Notes: generated from the sequence alone by a model not told the origin. Positions 13,760-25,624 are shown, counted from the stretch's first letter. The stretch is DNA of 64,000 nt from Cercis canadensis (GCA_003255065.1 QAOA01002665.1:312411-376410), one strand, 5' to 3'. Made by a program: numbers and translations.

Positions 13760-14803
13760 TCACGTCAAAACCTCTTGACTCTTCGTGGAAAGCCGTTTTA
13801 GAAACTCATAAGTAGTGATCATTGTTGTTGCAGAGAATGACATTGAAGCCCATCGAGGTCCCAACCCTCTATAACAAGCTGTCCAACCACCTTCCCTAAC
13901 CAAATTCCTCACTGTCTGCATAACTGTTGGTCCTCTACGGCCATTCTCATCACCATCCAAGACCTGCAGTCTTGTCTTGATTGTATCTAGTGGCATGGTA
14001 ATTAAAGCAGACATGCCACCCGCCATCGCTGCGCTGACTCCCTGAACTGCCATTACTGTTTTCGAATCCGGTTTCAATGCATTGACTGTAGTATTATTAT
14101 TGCTCTCTTCATCTTTCTTGCACAAGTAATACCCAACTCCACCCCAAACCAGCCTTTGAGTAACAGAGTAAGAAGCCCACCAAACTGCATTTGATGGTGC
14201 ATATGTCAAAATTGATATCCCAAACCCCCTATACAAGCCCCTGGGACCATCTACTTTAAGAATTTTTCTGATGGCATCAATCCCATTAACATATTGACGT
14301 GTAGAAGCATTAGGATTTTTTGGATTATAACCACCTTGAACCATCAATCTCTGGCTCACAACATCAACTGGGGTCCATACAAGTTGAGCTGCCATGGCTG
14401 CACTCAAGCCTCCAAGTGCATTGGCAATTGCAGCTGCAGTTGGTTCTGCAAGCCCAAACTTAACTGTAGCAGTCCCTACATTACTCTTGGTAACCTCCAA
14501 GGCAGCCATATATAGAGCTCGAGCCGGGATTGTTCCGGCCAACGAAGTCCCAAATCCTCTGTACAATGCTCGAAAACCCTCATGCCTAATGAGTGAAAAT
14601 GCAGTTTTGATGCAAGATACGTGGGATTGAGCTACTTGCTGCCTGGTTTTCAACACAACAACAGGATAGAGAGTAGCTGAAACACCAGAGAAGAGGGCAG
14701 TACCGATGATGAAAAACTTGGATTTATCAAGCATTTCCCAATCAATATCATCCGGGATATGAACCTCTTGAGCCGATTCTTCCTCGGCTGCACTCAAGCT
14801 CAT
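13760..14803 (-). CDS. Mitochondrial carrier protein, SLC25A44-like
   Basis: Six-helix carrier of the mitochondrial inner membrane. The closest family I recognise is the SLC25A44-like group; the animal member transports branched-chain amino acids, but the plant substrate is not shown by sequence. Single-exon CDS of 347 residues. The start is the ATG at 14803; the reading frame extends upstream only to a TTG. The three carrier repeats each carry a version of the PX[D/E]XX[K/R] signature: a divergent YPVVVLKTR (about 46-54, no acidic residue), TPVDVVSQR in the middle and MPLDTIKTR in the last repeat. Each is followed by a Gly-rich element (EGFRALYRGFG, DGPRGLYRGFG, GGWTACYRGLG). The N-terminus (HIPDDIDWEMLDKSKFF) matches the conserved lead of plant members. 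The ATG is preceded by a likely 5' UTR intron. Confidence 0.92.
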   Translation of the reverse strand: MSLSAAEEESAQEVHIPDDIDWEMLDKSKFFIIGTALFSGVSATLYPVVVLKTRQQVAQSHVSCIKTAFSLIRHEGFRALYRGFGTSLAGTIPARALYMAALEVTKSNVGTATVKFGLAEPTAAAIANALGGLSAAMAAQLVWTPVDVVSQRLMVQGGYNPKNPNASTRQYVNGIDAIRKILKVDGPRGLYRGFGISILTYAPSNAVWWASYSVTQRLVWGGVGYYLCKKDEESNNNTTVNALKPDSKTVMAVQGVSAAMAGGMSALITMPLDTIKTRLQVLDGDENGRRGPTVMQTVRNLVREGGWTACYRGLGPRWASMSFSATTMITTYEFLKRLSTKSQEVLT

Positions 14804-15350
14804 CTTCGCCACTTTGAATCCCACAAGATTCAGCAAAAAAATGATCCAAAATCAAAACCCAGTTCCTTCAAATTTCCACAAACCCCAAAATCACTGCCAA
14901 CCCACCCTCATCATCTACAACTCTAACTGTACAACCTTAACCAGCCAACAAAGAAAAAAATAAAAACCCAAAAAAAAGAGAAAAAAAAAAATTATACCTG
15001 TACGAACTGTACAATTCGAAATACAATCACATATGTTACAAATTAGATGAAAATATCAGCGCGGATCAACGAAACGAACTGGGTTTTTTCCTCTTGTGAA
15101 ACCAGGTTTTGGATCGAACATGAGCTACAATGAATAGATCTGGCATTTCTATGTGCTATTACAACTGAACCATACCGAAAAAGCGATCATCCTCATCATC
15201 GGCCAAGGGAAATTTGAATTTTGCCGGAAAATTCCAGTGACCAATCAACGTCAGAGGAATATGGAGAGAGAGATTTCAGAGCATGGCGGAACAGAACGAT
15301 AAGGAGTGCTATGAACTGTGAAAGTTTGTGGGTTCAGAGAGAGAGGGAAA
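14804..15350 (-). promoter_or_regulatory. 5' UTR with intron of the mitochondrial carrier
   Basis: Read on the minus strand, a C/T-rich leader runs from about 15,350. A good donor (GTACAG followed by GTATAATTTT) occurs near 14,998. Downstream lies a T-rich intron-like stretch with several possible AG acceptors before the ATG at 14803. The leader also contains a three-codon uORF. Exact splice acceptor and start site are inferred. Confidence 0.5.
15276..15284 (-). promoter_or_regulatory. Minimal uORF (ATG CTC TGA) in the carrier leader
   Basis: A start codon followed by one sense codon and a stop lies in the predicted first leader exon of the carrier mRNA. Whether ribosomes use it is unknown; such minimal uORFs can damp translation. 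Confidence 0.35.
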
Positions 15351-15374
15351 GAAAGACGGACAACCGGAATCGTA

Positions 15375-15388
15375 GGGTATTTATTTAG
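15375..15388 (-). promoter_or_regulatory. TATA-like box for the carrier gene
   Basis: On the minus strand the sequence reads CTAAATAAATACCC, sited just before the pyrimidine-rich leader, at a distance that fits a start near 15,350. Confidence 0.4.
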
Positions 15389-15454
15389 GTGGTAAGGGAG
15401 GTCGAAGAAGGGAAAAAGAAGGAGGGAGGGTTTGCAGGGAAGAACGGGGAAACG

Positions 15455-15464
15455 GACACGTGTC
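15455..15464. promoter_or_regulatory. G-box / ABRE palindrome GACACGTGTC
   Basis: A perfect 10-base palindrome with CACGTG core lies about 70 bp upstream of the carrier TATA-like box. Further ACGT cores occur near 15,531 and 15,554. G-boxes are bound by bZIP and bHLH factors, so light or ABA-linked control is possible but only inferred. Confidence 0.5.
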
Positions 15465-15699
15465 AGTTTTGGATTAGGGGTGATCTTTTGTTTGTTTTGG
15501 TGCATTTTATTGTTGGCTTGTCAGGAGAGGACGTGTTGTCCGTGCGTGTGTGTGACGTGGAAACCCTTATCCAGATTCCAGACTGGCTAGAGTTGCAATC
15601 AAGTGTGGTGCGTATCATGCAACTTAATAGCTTAGCAAATAAAATTTTGCCACGCTTCATATTGTTTACTTTCCATATAACCTACCATATTTTTCTTTG

Positions 15700-16811
15700 A
15701 GCGATACTGATTAAAAAATTCTACCATAACTTTCATTAAGACTTTTGTTTCAAATAATGTGGTATTTCATGGGAAAGAAATTTATTCCATTGTAAAATAA
15801 AAAAAAAGCCTTTAATTTAGTGAAGTGTGTTTTTAATTATAAAGTTGATTTTTTCATTTTTTTAATTTAAATTCTCTCATTATAATTGTTGTCATTATTT
15901 ATTTATAAGAAAAAATGTAAAAGAAAAAAAATTTATTTACTAGAAACACAAATTGATTTATTATAAGATGCTGTAAATCCCAATTTATTTCTTAGTTTTT
16001 TAAATTAAGTATTTTATAATTTTTAACTCAATCCAGTTCATAATTAAAACAAAAAATATATAAGTTAAACTTATAAATTTAAATACTTAATTAAGAAAAA
16101 AATTAAAACCAAAATTAAAAGATAAATCTTCCAAAAATCACTTTGGTAATATTTTTTAAATATCAATAGAAATAATTTAAATATAAATTATTAATTATAA
16201 AAATTATTTTTGAGTCTTCACTTAATAGCTTAAATTTGAGAGTTGAGAATTAAAATTTTAATATAAATGATGACAAATCAATGATATACTAAAAGAAAAA
16301 AAGAAATTGAGAAATTTTTAAATAATTTCAATCAAGTTAATTGGTTGCACATAAATTTTAAACCCTAAACTCTAATTATATTTTTACTTTTTAATAAAAA
16401 TATGGATTTCAACTAAATTTTGCATGATGGGAGTATGTCTACTTAATCTACCTAGAGTGAGTTTACTTAAAAATTTCGCAAATATTGGATATCTTTTACT
16501 GTTAGGCGTGGCAAAAAAGTGGTGGCTTCTCATCAGTCACCACCAAGACGGTCCGCAGCGTATAACTGCTCTGCGAACGTGAAGCGTGATAGCAACTTCA
16601 GCAGGCATCTTTTTTCAATCAAGTGTTCTTCCTTTGGCTGCTTCTTATGCGCCAATGTGCAACTGACACTTGTACAGGTATTGAGGAGAATAAATCACAA
16701 ATTTACCAAATTAGTTCTTAACAAATAATATCTCAAAGACTGTAGATGCTTTACGTTTCTTTCTTTTATATTTTTTCCGAAGTTATAGATAAGGTAACTA
16801 TACTATCTTTT

Positions 16812-16860
<49 letters not shown>

Positions 16861-16994
16861 TTTGTGAACTTTATTATATGATATTTAAAAATATGTATTT
16901 TGATTAAATATCTAATAACATTGAGTGGGCAAGTTAATATATGATGTTTAAAATTTATATAATATATTTTTTCAATTACATCATAGAAGAATTT
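15700..16994. other. AT-rich spacer without recognised genes
   Basis: Extremely AT-rich to about 16,490, then a short mixed patch (16,505-16,730) with an open frame of 69 codons that has no features I recognise, then an AT microsatellite. Confidence 0.4.
16815..16854. repeat. (AT)n microsatellite
   Basis: About 20 uninterrupted TA dinucleotides ending in TATACATATA. Likely length-polymorphic. Confidence 0.9.
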
Positions 16995-17620
<626 letters not shown>

Positions 17621-18342
17621 ATAAATGTTAAAAACCTATTTTTTAATTTGATCTAAATTTAGATGAAAACACTAACTCATTAATAGAGTTTTTTGGAGTT
17701 TGGACGTTGCTGATAAACTAGCAATTGACAAGTTATATAGTTTAGATAAATTTAGATTTGTCAAACATTGGTTATATATTTGTGTAAATAATTGTATATT
17801 TTAGTTCGTATACATTTTGCATTACTCTTCAGTCTTCAACTGGCAGCCGCCAGTTCACGATTCTTTGATCTATATCTGTGTTCTTATGACTCATTTTAAG
17901 CTTAAGATTTTCGCTATATGGTGTGTAGTATAATCTGCTTCTTTTGCAAATGATTTCACTAAATCATCTTCGGATATTAGGTGTCCTTTAGGGTACATGC
18001 TATATTCACGGATGTTGAGTTCTCGTGTTCATTTCTTATATGGTCCAAGCTTTTGCTGATCACTTAAATAATATGAAGAGTGTTGCTGCATGTAAAAGAG
18101 CTGTCTTAATTTCTCCACACAATTCTGATTCATCAAACGTAATTCGTGAAGATGATTTCATTACATACTTTGTTCAATATAGCATTTCGTGTTACTAAAA
18201 CCCTTCAAACCACCGGTTTACCTCTAGAAATAATTAAAATTTGTAGTAATTGATTTTCATTTTTCAACAATAAGCGCATGAAACATAAACTGTAACACCA
18301 ACATGCAACAGGTGGTTCATTTGCTTGACCCTTTGAATCACC
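17621..18342. other. Spacer without recognised features
   Basis: AT-rich non-coding DNA between the TIR element and the first ankyrin/PGG fragment. No gene or repeat recognised. Confidence 0.4.
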
Positions 18343-18988
18343 TTAAATGAAATCTTTCACTTTATCACCGCAGCAACAAACACGGCCAATGGTAACCAGC
18401 AATTTCTTCATTAGCCAACACAAAAGGCGGAGAATGAGTAGCAGAAAAACCAGTGCAAGCATTCCAAGCCAATACACTGCATAGCACACGACAATATTAG
18501 AAACTGCAGAGTCAAGTTGCTTCATCATCATACTAATGGAAACTATATAGGCTGCTGCGTGAAATATACTGAGATGCACATGGCTATTATCAGCACCCAC
18601 ATAACCAGCCTGTTAGTGAGTGGAAACCCACAAATCAGCAGAAGGATTATGCTGAGAAAGAAATGGTACAAAAACCCAGGAAAATCTCATAGGACAATTT
18701 TTCTGTGCTAGGACCTAACACTGCCCTTCCTACTTTGCAAATTTGTCCTGTGCAGCCATGCTGTTTGTTTGTGTCTTCTTGCCAAACACCGCCTGGTGGG
18801 TTTATAGCAATTTGGAAATTCATGGTTGCAATTACAGTGGCTACCAACATCAAGGAACCTCTCATATTTTCCATCCAAATACCCTGATAGTTTTCGTACC
18901 GAGTCAATCGGCTAACTCTTCTTGGTTCTGCTTCTTGTGGTGCTGCATTTTCATACATAGCAATCGAGGTTTGTGGTATTCTCCCCAT
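18343..18988 (-). pseudogene. PGG-domain fragment of an ankyrin/PGG membrane protein (copy A)
   Basis: Only the C-terminal membrane half of a BDA1-like protein is present; no ankyrin repeats were found upstream. The PGG motif is clear (WMENMRGSLMLVATVIAT then INPPGGVWQ), followed by FLGFCTISF. The frame then breaks near 18,655: the continuation LSIILLLICGFPL and VMWVLIIAMCISVYF is in a second frame, and the last membrane segment (YIVSISMMMKQLD to LLILRLLCWL) is in a third. At least two single-base-type shifts make it a pseudogene. It lies in the same orientation as copies B and C. Confidence 0.75.
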
Positions 18989-19267
18989 TTTTTAACTTGT
19001 ACTCTGTTGTTGGAAACAGGCAGTAAAACTAATGAAGGGGAATGGGAAGGAGATGTGTATTCTCTATAGAACCTCCATTAATATACAACTTAAAAGAAGT
19101 TTTCTGGGTTAACGTGATTAGATTAGAAAGTCAATAAATTTGCCAAAAAAGTCACAATCAACAAGACGGCAGAACCCATATTATCTCTGAGAGGCCTTGG
19201 ATCTGTTTGATAATTCTGCAGTAAGAACACCGACGAAAGAAGAAACAAGGAACCTGCCAGATACTTA

Positions 19268-19815
19268 AAGGCTTTGTTTGAGAGTTGAAGGGAAAAAAAA
19301 ATGGAAAGAGTTAAGAGGAAAAAAAGGGAAAAGAAAAGAGATAGATTTTTTTTTTCTTGTTTAGATACTTAAAATAAACAAATAAAAAACAAAAAGAAAA
19401 AGAAAAATAAAAAATCATTTTTACTTCTTTGTCATGAAATAGATATATTTAATATAAAATTTAATAATATAATAAATTTATTTTTTAATAATTATTTTTC
19501 ATAATTTTATTTAAATTTGGGTGACAATTTATAAGTATTAACACCTTGCTAGATCATTGAAAAAAAAAAAAATTAAGAAAACAACATAAGCCATTCAATT
19601 CTTTTCCTCTTTCTTACGTATCTTGACTAAAGGGGTAAAATTAGCCACTCCCCAAATTGGGGGGAACAATATTCTTGGCCAAAAAAGGAATTCGGGAATC
19701 GGGAGTATGAGGTTATCCCCGGTTCCTTTCCTTTTGTTAACTAAAACTCTCAAGGGAGAGATAGGTTTAGTCATCTCCTTTTTTTTTTTTTTTTTTTTTT
19801 TTATTTTTAAACAAA
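19268..19815. mobile_element. Candidate MITE-like element
   Basis: Starts near GGCTTTGTTTGAGAG and ends with AAACAAACCTAG, which is a weak inverted match. The interior is A-rich on the left and T-rich on the right and holds a GC-richer core (19,625-19,765). No coding potential. Terminal repeats are poor, so the call is tentative. Confidence 0.3.
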
Positions 19816-20220
19816 CCTAGGTGGTGTTTGGTATAGAGGATCCTCTTTACTGAGAATCCTTACTTTCCTGAGAATAAGATTCCCAGGTATGAGATTATTG
19901 GGAAAGTTAATATTCCCATGTTTGGTTCAAATAGAACATTTCTGGGTATCCTTTATTGTTGGGAATATTTTTTTATCTCTTATAACAAACATGAGAAACT
20001 TTTATTTTTACTTCACTTTAAGAAAGACAAGATGAAAGGATAAAAGTGAAAAGGAGAAAAAGAAGATGAAACTAGACATACTGACATGATACCTGATATC
20101 TGACATATTTAGTAAGATTTATGCTGTTAGTATTTCTTTTTATTTTTTAATTTTTTTTAAAAATATAATATTTAAATAAATAATTTTAAAAATATAATAA
20201 ATAGATAAACAAATTTGTAA
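19816..20220. mobile_element. Possible second transposon end (GGTGGTGTTTGGTATAG)
   Basis: Directly abuts the previous element and begins with a GTGTTTGG-type end common in plant DNA transposons. I could not find the matching right end, so it may be a truncated or nested element. The rest is AT-rich. Confidence 0.25.
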
Positions 20221-20496
20221 AATGTAATATTGGGTCAAAACACCTCTAGTGAGGCTATAGTCGCTTAATACAAGTGTTGTAGTTCATAATTAGCATTAAA
20301 GACAGCACCAAATAACCCATAAGAAAAAAATTGTTAAATAATTACTGCCATGAGAACTATTTTCAAAACGCTTTTGGTAGAAGTATTGATCATTGACAGT
20401 CAAGGACTTTTAACATGGTAGTGGATTAATAAAAAACAAAAACAAAAGAAAGAAGGGAAAAAAAGATGAAATCCTGTACTCTGGAGCTGTTGTTGC

Positions 20497-22234
20497 CTAT
20501 GTTAGATTGATAACTGAGGTCTGCACGTGCTCAGAAGCTTTTGACCTCTTGTGCTTGAATCTACGGTACAGCTTCTTCCCTACCCAAACAAAAAAGAGAG
20601 CACCATGCATCAGTGCCAGCAACATCAGCCAGAATTTGGGATCACTGCTGTTGCACCAACTAGAAAAGCTAGTGCCAATACTGAGAGATTGATACACATA
20701 CTTACTGATAACAGCCACAGGGAAAACTTGTTCCTTAGAGGTAACCCACTTAAGAGCAGAGGGGTAACACAAAGAGATGCAACAAAAGAGATGGTGTTAA
20801 AAAACATGAAGAGCATGCCCGAATCAGCATCTCTATTCATTATATCCTTTGGTGGTTGAATTATAGCTTGGTACCTCACTGTTGAAATCACAGTCGCCAC
20901 AACCATTAGATTCCCTCGAGTCTCGTTCAACTAACCATCCTCGTGTTTAAACCAACTGTCCACATGCTTTAAGCTCTTTTTCCACCATTTTTTCTTCTTG
21001 GTCTCCTTACTTTGTCAGCAACAGCAATATGGTTTGCTGATTTTGGTAGGAATAGGAGATCATCAAAACTGTTCTTTTTGTTTTTGATGCCGGCTTCCAT
21101 TAACAAGCATCGAAATCCAAGACTTCTGAAGTCACTTGGGCTGTGTTCCAAAGACATTCAAGGCTGTAAAACCCATATGGTTCTCAGCATTTGCTTCTGT
21201 TCTGATTCCAGGTAGCAGTGAAAGCAGGTACTTTATGTTCTGTACAATGAAAGAAGACTTTCCTGCTTGGACTTTTGCTATATTCACAAACTTTGTACAA
21301 AATCATTCTAAAAACTGTTCTGCATGGTAGAATTTGAAATATTCAAAAATCCTAGTGTGGCAGAATCTGAATTCAACTGATCTCACGCAAATTTTTTCTA
21401 TTCTGCCACATTACAGTTTCTGTATACAAAGTTCTTGGATTTACTGTTTATCTATTTGAATTCAGATGGTGTCTATTTTTTTACCTTTTTTTTTTCCTGT
21501 CTAACACAAATTCTGCCAGCAGAATTATCGTACACAATGTTGTGTACTTACCATTTTTGTTCTGCTTAGATACATAATAGAGTTTGTATCTAGGAAGAAA
21601 ATACAGAGAGATTGCCGATAACAAAAAACTTTACCTCAGTTTGCTTCAGCATTACAGCTAGGTGAAGGATTGTATTCCCGGTATTACAATCTCTTGAATT
21701 GAGGATCTCATTCTTGTCACCAAAAAATTCCGCCAACACTTTTGAGTGTCTCCAATTGGTTATATTTAATACACAAGTGCAAAACTGTTTCACCTCTATC
21801 AAGCACCTTCAATGACTCAGGTCGAGCTCTAATCAGCTCTCTAACAACATCAGCTCAAACTCTTATGGCTGCGTAATGGATAGGAATTCTTCCATCTTGA
21901 TCAGGTATTAAGCACGCATCACCATATGCTCCTGGACAATCTTAGTGTGGCCCTCAGCTGAAGCTAAGCGGAGAGGTGAACGTCTGAGGGAGTTCAACTC
22001 AGAAGCAAGTTTTGGCTTATGAAGGAGAAGAGTTCTAGTGAAAGTAACATGTCCAAGAGAAGCTGATATGTGCAGGGGAGTTTGAATGGTGGTAGTGAGT
22101 GAAAATTTAGTTAGAAATAGAGGGTCTTTCTGCATCAATCTGTTCAAAGTAGATACACACCCTTGTATAGATGACTGATAAAGAGCACAGATCATTGTGT
22201 CATCTTCAGTGGCAGGTCTAGCGTCCATCATCAT
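20497..22234 (-). pseudogene. Ankyrin-repeat/PGG protein pseudogene (copy B, BDA1-like)
   Basis: Same two-exon plan as copy C. Exon 1 (22,234 to 21,635) has ankyrin repeats (TPLHISASLGHVTFTRTLL, SPLRLASAEGHTKIVQ, NTILHLAVMLKQTE) and ends at a GAG/GTAAAG donor. Exon 2 (from about 21,235) carries KYLLSLLPGIRTEA, a linker, and the PGG domain (MNETRGNLMVVATVIST, then NTISFVASL and LLLSGLPLRNK). Lesions: a frameshift after KIVQ with loss of a few codons, an in-frame TGA at 21,855-21,857 after HYAAIRV, a shift in the linker near 21,145, loss of the GG of PPGG (IQPPKDIM), and a shift near 20,640. It cannot encode a full protein. Confidence 0.85.
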
Positions 22235-22252
22235 TTCTTGTCTGCCTTTCAC

Positions 22253-22776
22253 TTCCTTTCTTCAACCTCAATAAATTTACACGAAAGGGTCAATTAGATA
22301 GGAGTATTAGGTTCTTAAGTAGGAGAATTTATAGAGGAAGATGGGAAGAAAAACGAAAGAAATTCAAGGGGATAACACATTGTCCGTTGGTCTCTGGTGG
22401 TGTGATCAGATGGATAAAAGGGGTTTGGTGTACAAACTGAGAACTTTAAGAGATTGAATGTACTTTTTTAACTTCACGAAGTTTTCTGCATATAGGCTAA
22501 AGTTGAAAGTATAAATGTACTTAAAAAAAAAAATAAAGCAGGAGAACCTTGAAGTATGAGCAGAAAGAGGGAGGGGGAGTACAAGAAATTAAACATTACC
22601 CCAACTAGACATTACACAATGACAATAATCTCAAATTAAACTTACCATTACATAAAAAGATGCAAGCCTGCATGTATATAATTAGTTTCACAATAATCTT
22701 AAATAGAAAAAAACCAGGCTAGGTTACACTGCTAGGAAATTAGTTCGTACAGAAATTACAATTGTCATAGAAAGCT
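22253..22776. other. Spacer between copies B and C
   Basis: Possible promoter of copy B and 3' UTR of copy C. No gene, repeat or conserved motif recognised. Confidence 0.35.
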
Positions 22777-24827
22777 TTACGAGCGATTAGACAGAAATAA
22801 TCTCCTTGCTCTTCCTTGAAGCCATTGAAGTGGTCCATTTGAGTCTCTTGATATGCACATCTTCACGAGCCAAACAATAAAGCGAATTGTGGTGAACATG
22901 CCAACGACCACAAGCAATCCAATCCAAACACGAAATGTATAAATAAACATTTGGCTAGTTGGAACCAAAACGGTTAATGGACTTATCAATAACATGCCAC
23001 ACAGGTAGGTCAGTGCTAGGAATGTGAGAGCGATACACATGGCTATTGATAAGACCCACATGACGGCTTTATTTTTCAGAGGCACTCCACTTACTAGCAA
23101 GAGTGTGACACTGAGGGATGCAATGGAAGAGATGGTATTGCAAATTAGGAAGCTCAAATACATTTTTGGAAATTCAACAGCTAACAGTGCCTGGCCGGGA
23201 CATGGAAAAACACAAGCTTCATTAAGAGATATGGATTCAGGGGAAGCTGCACGTTCACTTGCTTGGAACACACCGCCTGGTGGATTCATTGTAACATGAA
23301 AGGTCATGGTTGAGATAACTGTAGCCACCAGACTCAGCATCCCTCTCATCTCTTCAAACCCATTTCCCTTATGTTTTAACCAATTCTCCATATATTTCAA
23401 AAACTTGATCCAACATTTCTCTTTTGGATCAGGTGTCACTTCAAGAGGAACATCAATGGTTGTTGAAAATGGTGGCCGTGGGTGAACCATTTGCTTCTTT
23501 CCACTATTGATGCTGGCATCCATCAACATGAGCTGTATTTCAAGGCTTTTGAGATCCTTAGGACCGTGCTCTAGGATGTTTAAAGCTGTAAAACCCATCT
23601 CGTTCTTGCAATCGTCTGCTTCTTCTCTTATTTTAGGGAGTGAAAGCAAGTACCTTACAGTCTACACATTTTTTCAAGTTTATTAATTTATTGATATATT
23701 TGCTACTTGTGAGACATAATATCACAACAGTTAAACAAAGTGGATGGTTTAGTACTCCTCCCCTAGCTAGTGATACTAGTGGGGAAGAAATAAGAAAAGC
23801 ATAAACTAATAGAAGGACAGGGCTTTCTTGTTAAACCAAGTATTCTGTTATGATTTTTGCTACTTATGCAGATTTTACCTTGTTCTAATTAAATTTTAGT
23901 AGACTCAGTTAATTTTTTTTTTTTATATAATTCAAAATTTGCACACCATTTCACATTAATGTGCAAGTAAAATTTATCTTATTGTGCTTTAGAAAAATAT
24001 ACTGTGACTTTTTTTTTACCTTATCTAAAAGTAAATACTTATATAGTGATCCAATTTTTTCTACATATATCATAATGAGAACATATATATGAAATAGAAA
24101 ACAGAATGAGGAAAAAAATTAGTTAAAAAAGTTACGAGAAAAATAGAAAATTAAAATAATGACCCACGTAAAAAGCAAAATCCATTTCCACATCACGTTG
24201 AAACAAGATGGAGAGAAGGGTAATGTTAATGTACCTCTTCTTGCTTCAACATGACAGCCAAATGAAGAATGGTGTTTCTACCATTAGAGTCTCTATAATT
24301 GAGAATCTCGCTTCTATCACCCTCCACTTCCACCAAGGCTTTCACGGTCTCCAAATGGTTGTGTTCAACACACAAGTGCAAGAGTGTTTTTCCTCTGTCA
24401 AGCACCCTCAAAGACTCTGGTCTTGCTCTTATCAACTCTCTAAAAACCTCGGTCCCCCCCTTATGGCCGCGTAGTGGATAGGAATTCTCCCATCTTGATC
24501 AGCTTTCAAGCATGCATCGTCATACGCTTGCAACAATACCTGGACAATCTCCTCATGACCCTCTGCGGAAGCTAAGTGGAGAGGTGTGCGTTTGAATGAG
24601 TCCAACTCTTTAGCGAGTTGGGGTTTGTGAGTGAGAAGAGCCTTAGTGAAATCTAAATGGCCAAGCAAGGCTGATCTGTGTAGGGGAGTTTCAGTGAAGG
24701 TAGTTAGTGAAAGTTTGTTTAGGACAAGTGGGTCTTGCTGTATGAATTTGTTTAAATCTGATATACTTCCTCTCAATGAAACCTCATAAAGAGTGCTAAG
24801 AGTATCATACTCATGAGCAGGTCTCAT
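22777..24827 (-). CDS. Ankyrin repeat-containing PGG membrane protein, BDA1-like (copy C; one-base frameshift)
   Basis: Family of plasma-membrane-type proteins with N-terminal ankyrin repeats and a C-terminal PGG domain of four membrane helices; BDA1 and ACD6 relatives act in plant immunity, but a role here is only inferred. Exon 1 is 24,827-24,235 (ATG at 24,827; donor GAG/GTACAT), exon 2 is 23,661-22,777 (acceptor GTGTAG). Ankyrin units: TPLHRSALLGHLDFTKALL, TPLHLASAEGHEEIVQVLL, RIPIHYAAIRGG, KTLLHLCVEHNHLETVKALV, NTILHLAVMLKQEE. The PGG part has MRGMLSLVATVIST, MNPPGGVFQ and helices ending near FIVWLVKM. The frame breaks once, at a run of seven C (24,454-24,460): one more base would restore a 492-residue protein. 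Everything else is intact, so either a very recent lesion or a sequencing error. Confidence 0.82.
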
Positions 24828-25120
24828 TTTGATTGCCTCTTTTTTTCTTTCACTTAAATTGATAATGCGTTTGCCAACATTATAATGTCAAGCCTTTATA
24901 TTTATAGACTCTTTGTAAATTGCAGATCGTAATCACAGAAAAATGCACCCGGTACGGCCATAATGCAGGCTGCATTTTAAATCTCTTTTTCGTGTCTTTG
25001 CTCATCTTGCAAGAAATCCAGGGAAAACTTTTTTGTCAATGTGACTATGGAAATTTTTTTATGTCAAATGCACACAACTAACTTTAACTACAACCCTTAA
25101 ACACATATATACTAAGGCAC
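24828..25120. promoter_or_regulatory. Upstream region of copy C
   Basis: On the minus strand a TATAAATATAAAGG-like sequence lies near 24,895-24,908, about 70-80 bp upstream of the ATG of copy C, and could serve as a TATA box. No other recognised motif. Confidence 0.35.
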
Positions 25121-25363
25121 TAACTAATTTAAGTTGTTTCGATTGCACCCCTTGCATGTAGTTTAAAACTTATCATGTAGCTAGCTAGAAGCCTAGAACT
25201 GATATAACTAATTCAGTTGTTTCAATTGCCCCCACTTTTATGTCTTTTAAGAGTTAGCAAATAGCTAGCTATAACCGATTAACTAATATTTCAGTTTTTC
25301 ATATTGCACCCCTAGCTTCTATTTCTATTTAAAAGTTAACAAAGTAGCCAGTTAGAATCGATA
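25121..25363. repeat. Three degenerate tandem units of about 75-84 bp
   Basis: Each unit begins TAACTAAT, then has GTTTC-ATTGCACCCC-like sequence and ends with AGTTA-CAAATAGCTAGC-like sequence. Units start near 25,121, 25,205 and 25,280. They are diverged from one another and non-coding. Confidence 0.55.
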
Positions 25364-25403
25364 GCTATCAACTTCTACTGTCATAGCTTATACCATACCA
25401 ACA

Positions 25404-25582
25404 AGATGTTGGCTTAGTGGAAGTAAACTGAGCTCCAAGACTTTCTAGATCAAAGATTCTGAGTTCGAATCCCTAAAATTATATTTGTTAAAAGAAATTT
25501 ACATGTTACTGTTCCCGTCCTAATTAAACAAAAAGTAATCATATATCCAAATGGTGTATGAATACCAAAAAAAAAAAAAAAA
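25404..25582 (+). mobile_element. tRNA-derived SINE
   Basis: An internal RNA polymerase III promoter is visible: an A-box-like TTGGCTTAGTGGAAG at about 25,409-25,423 and a B box GAGTTCGAATCCC at 25,461-25,473, roughly 50 bp apart. A short tRNA-unrelated body and an A-rich tail (about 25,567-25,582) follow. There is no complete tRNA cloverleaf, so it is a SINE rather than a tRNA gene. Flanking duplications were not resolved because the 3' side is disturbed by an assembly N. Confidence 0.65.
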
Positions 25583-25624
25583 CTTATCCTGTGTAATGNA
25601 AAAAAACACTTATCCTGTGTAATG
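25577..25624. other. Assembly blemish: N between two copies of the same sequence
   Basis: The string ACTTATCCTGTGTAATG occurs on both sides of a single N at 25,599, each copy preceded by an A-run. This looks like two contig ends joined without merging, not a biological tandem repeat. Confidence 0.7.

Noticed and set aside
14804..14836. N-terminal extension of the mitochondrial carrier
   Set aside because: The frame upstream of 14803 begins only with TTG and lies in the probable 5' UTR intron or leader; family N-termini start near the ATG used.
16519..16728. Small gene of 69 codons
   Set aside because: No homologue recognised, no splice or promoter context, Cys/Ser-rich composition without motif.
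25404..25475. tRNA gene
   Set aside because: A and B boxes are present but no cloverleaf or anticodon arm can be formed; a SINE explains it better.
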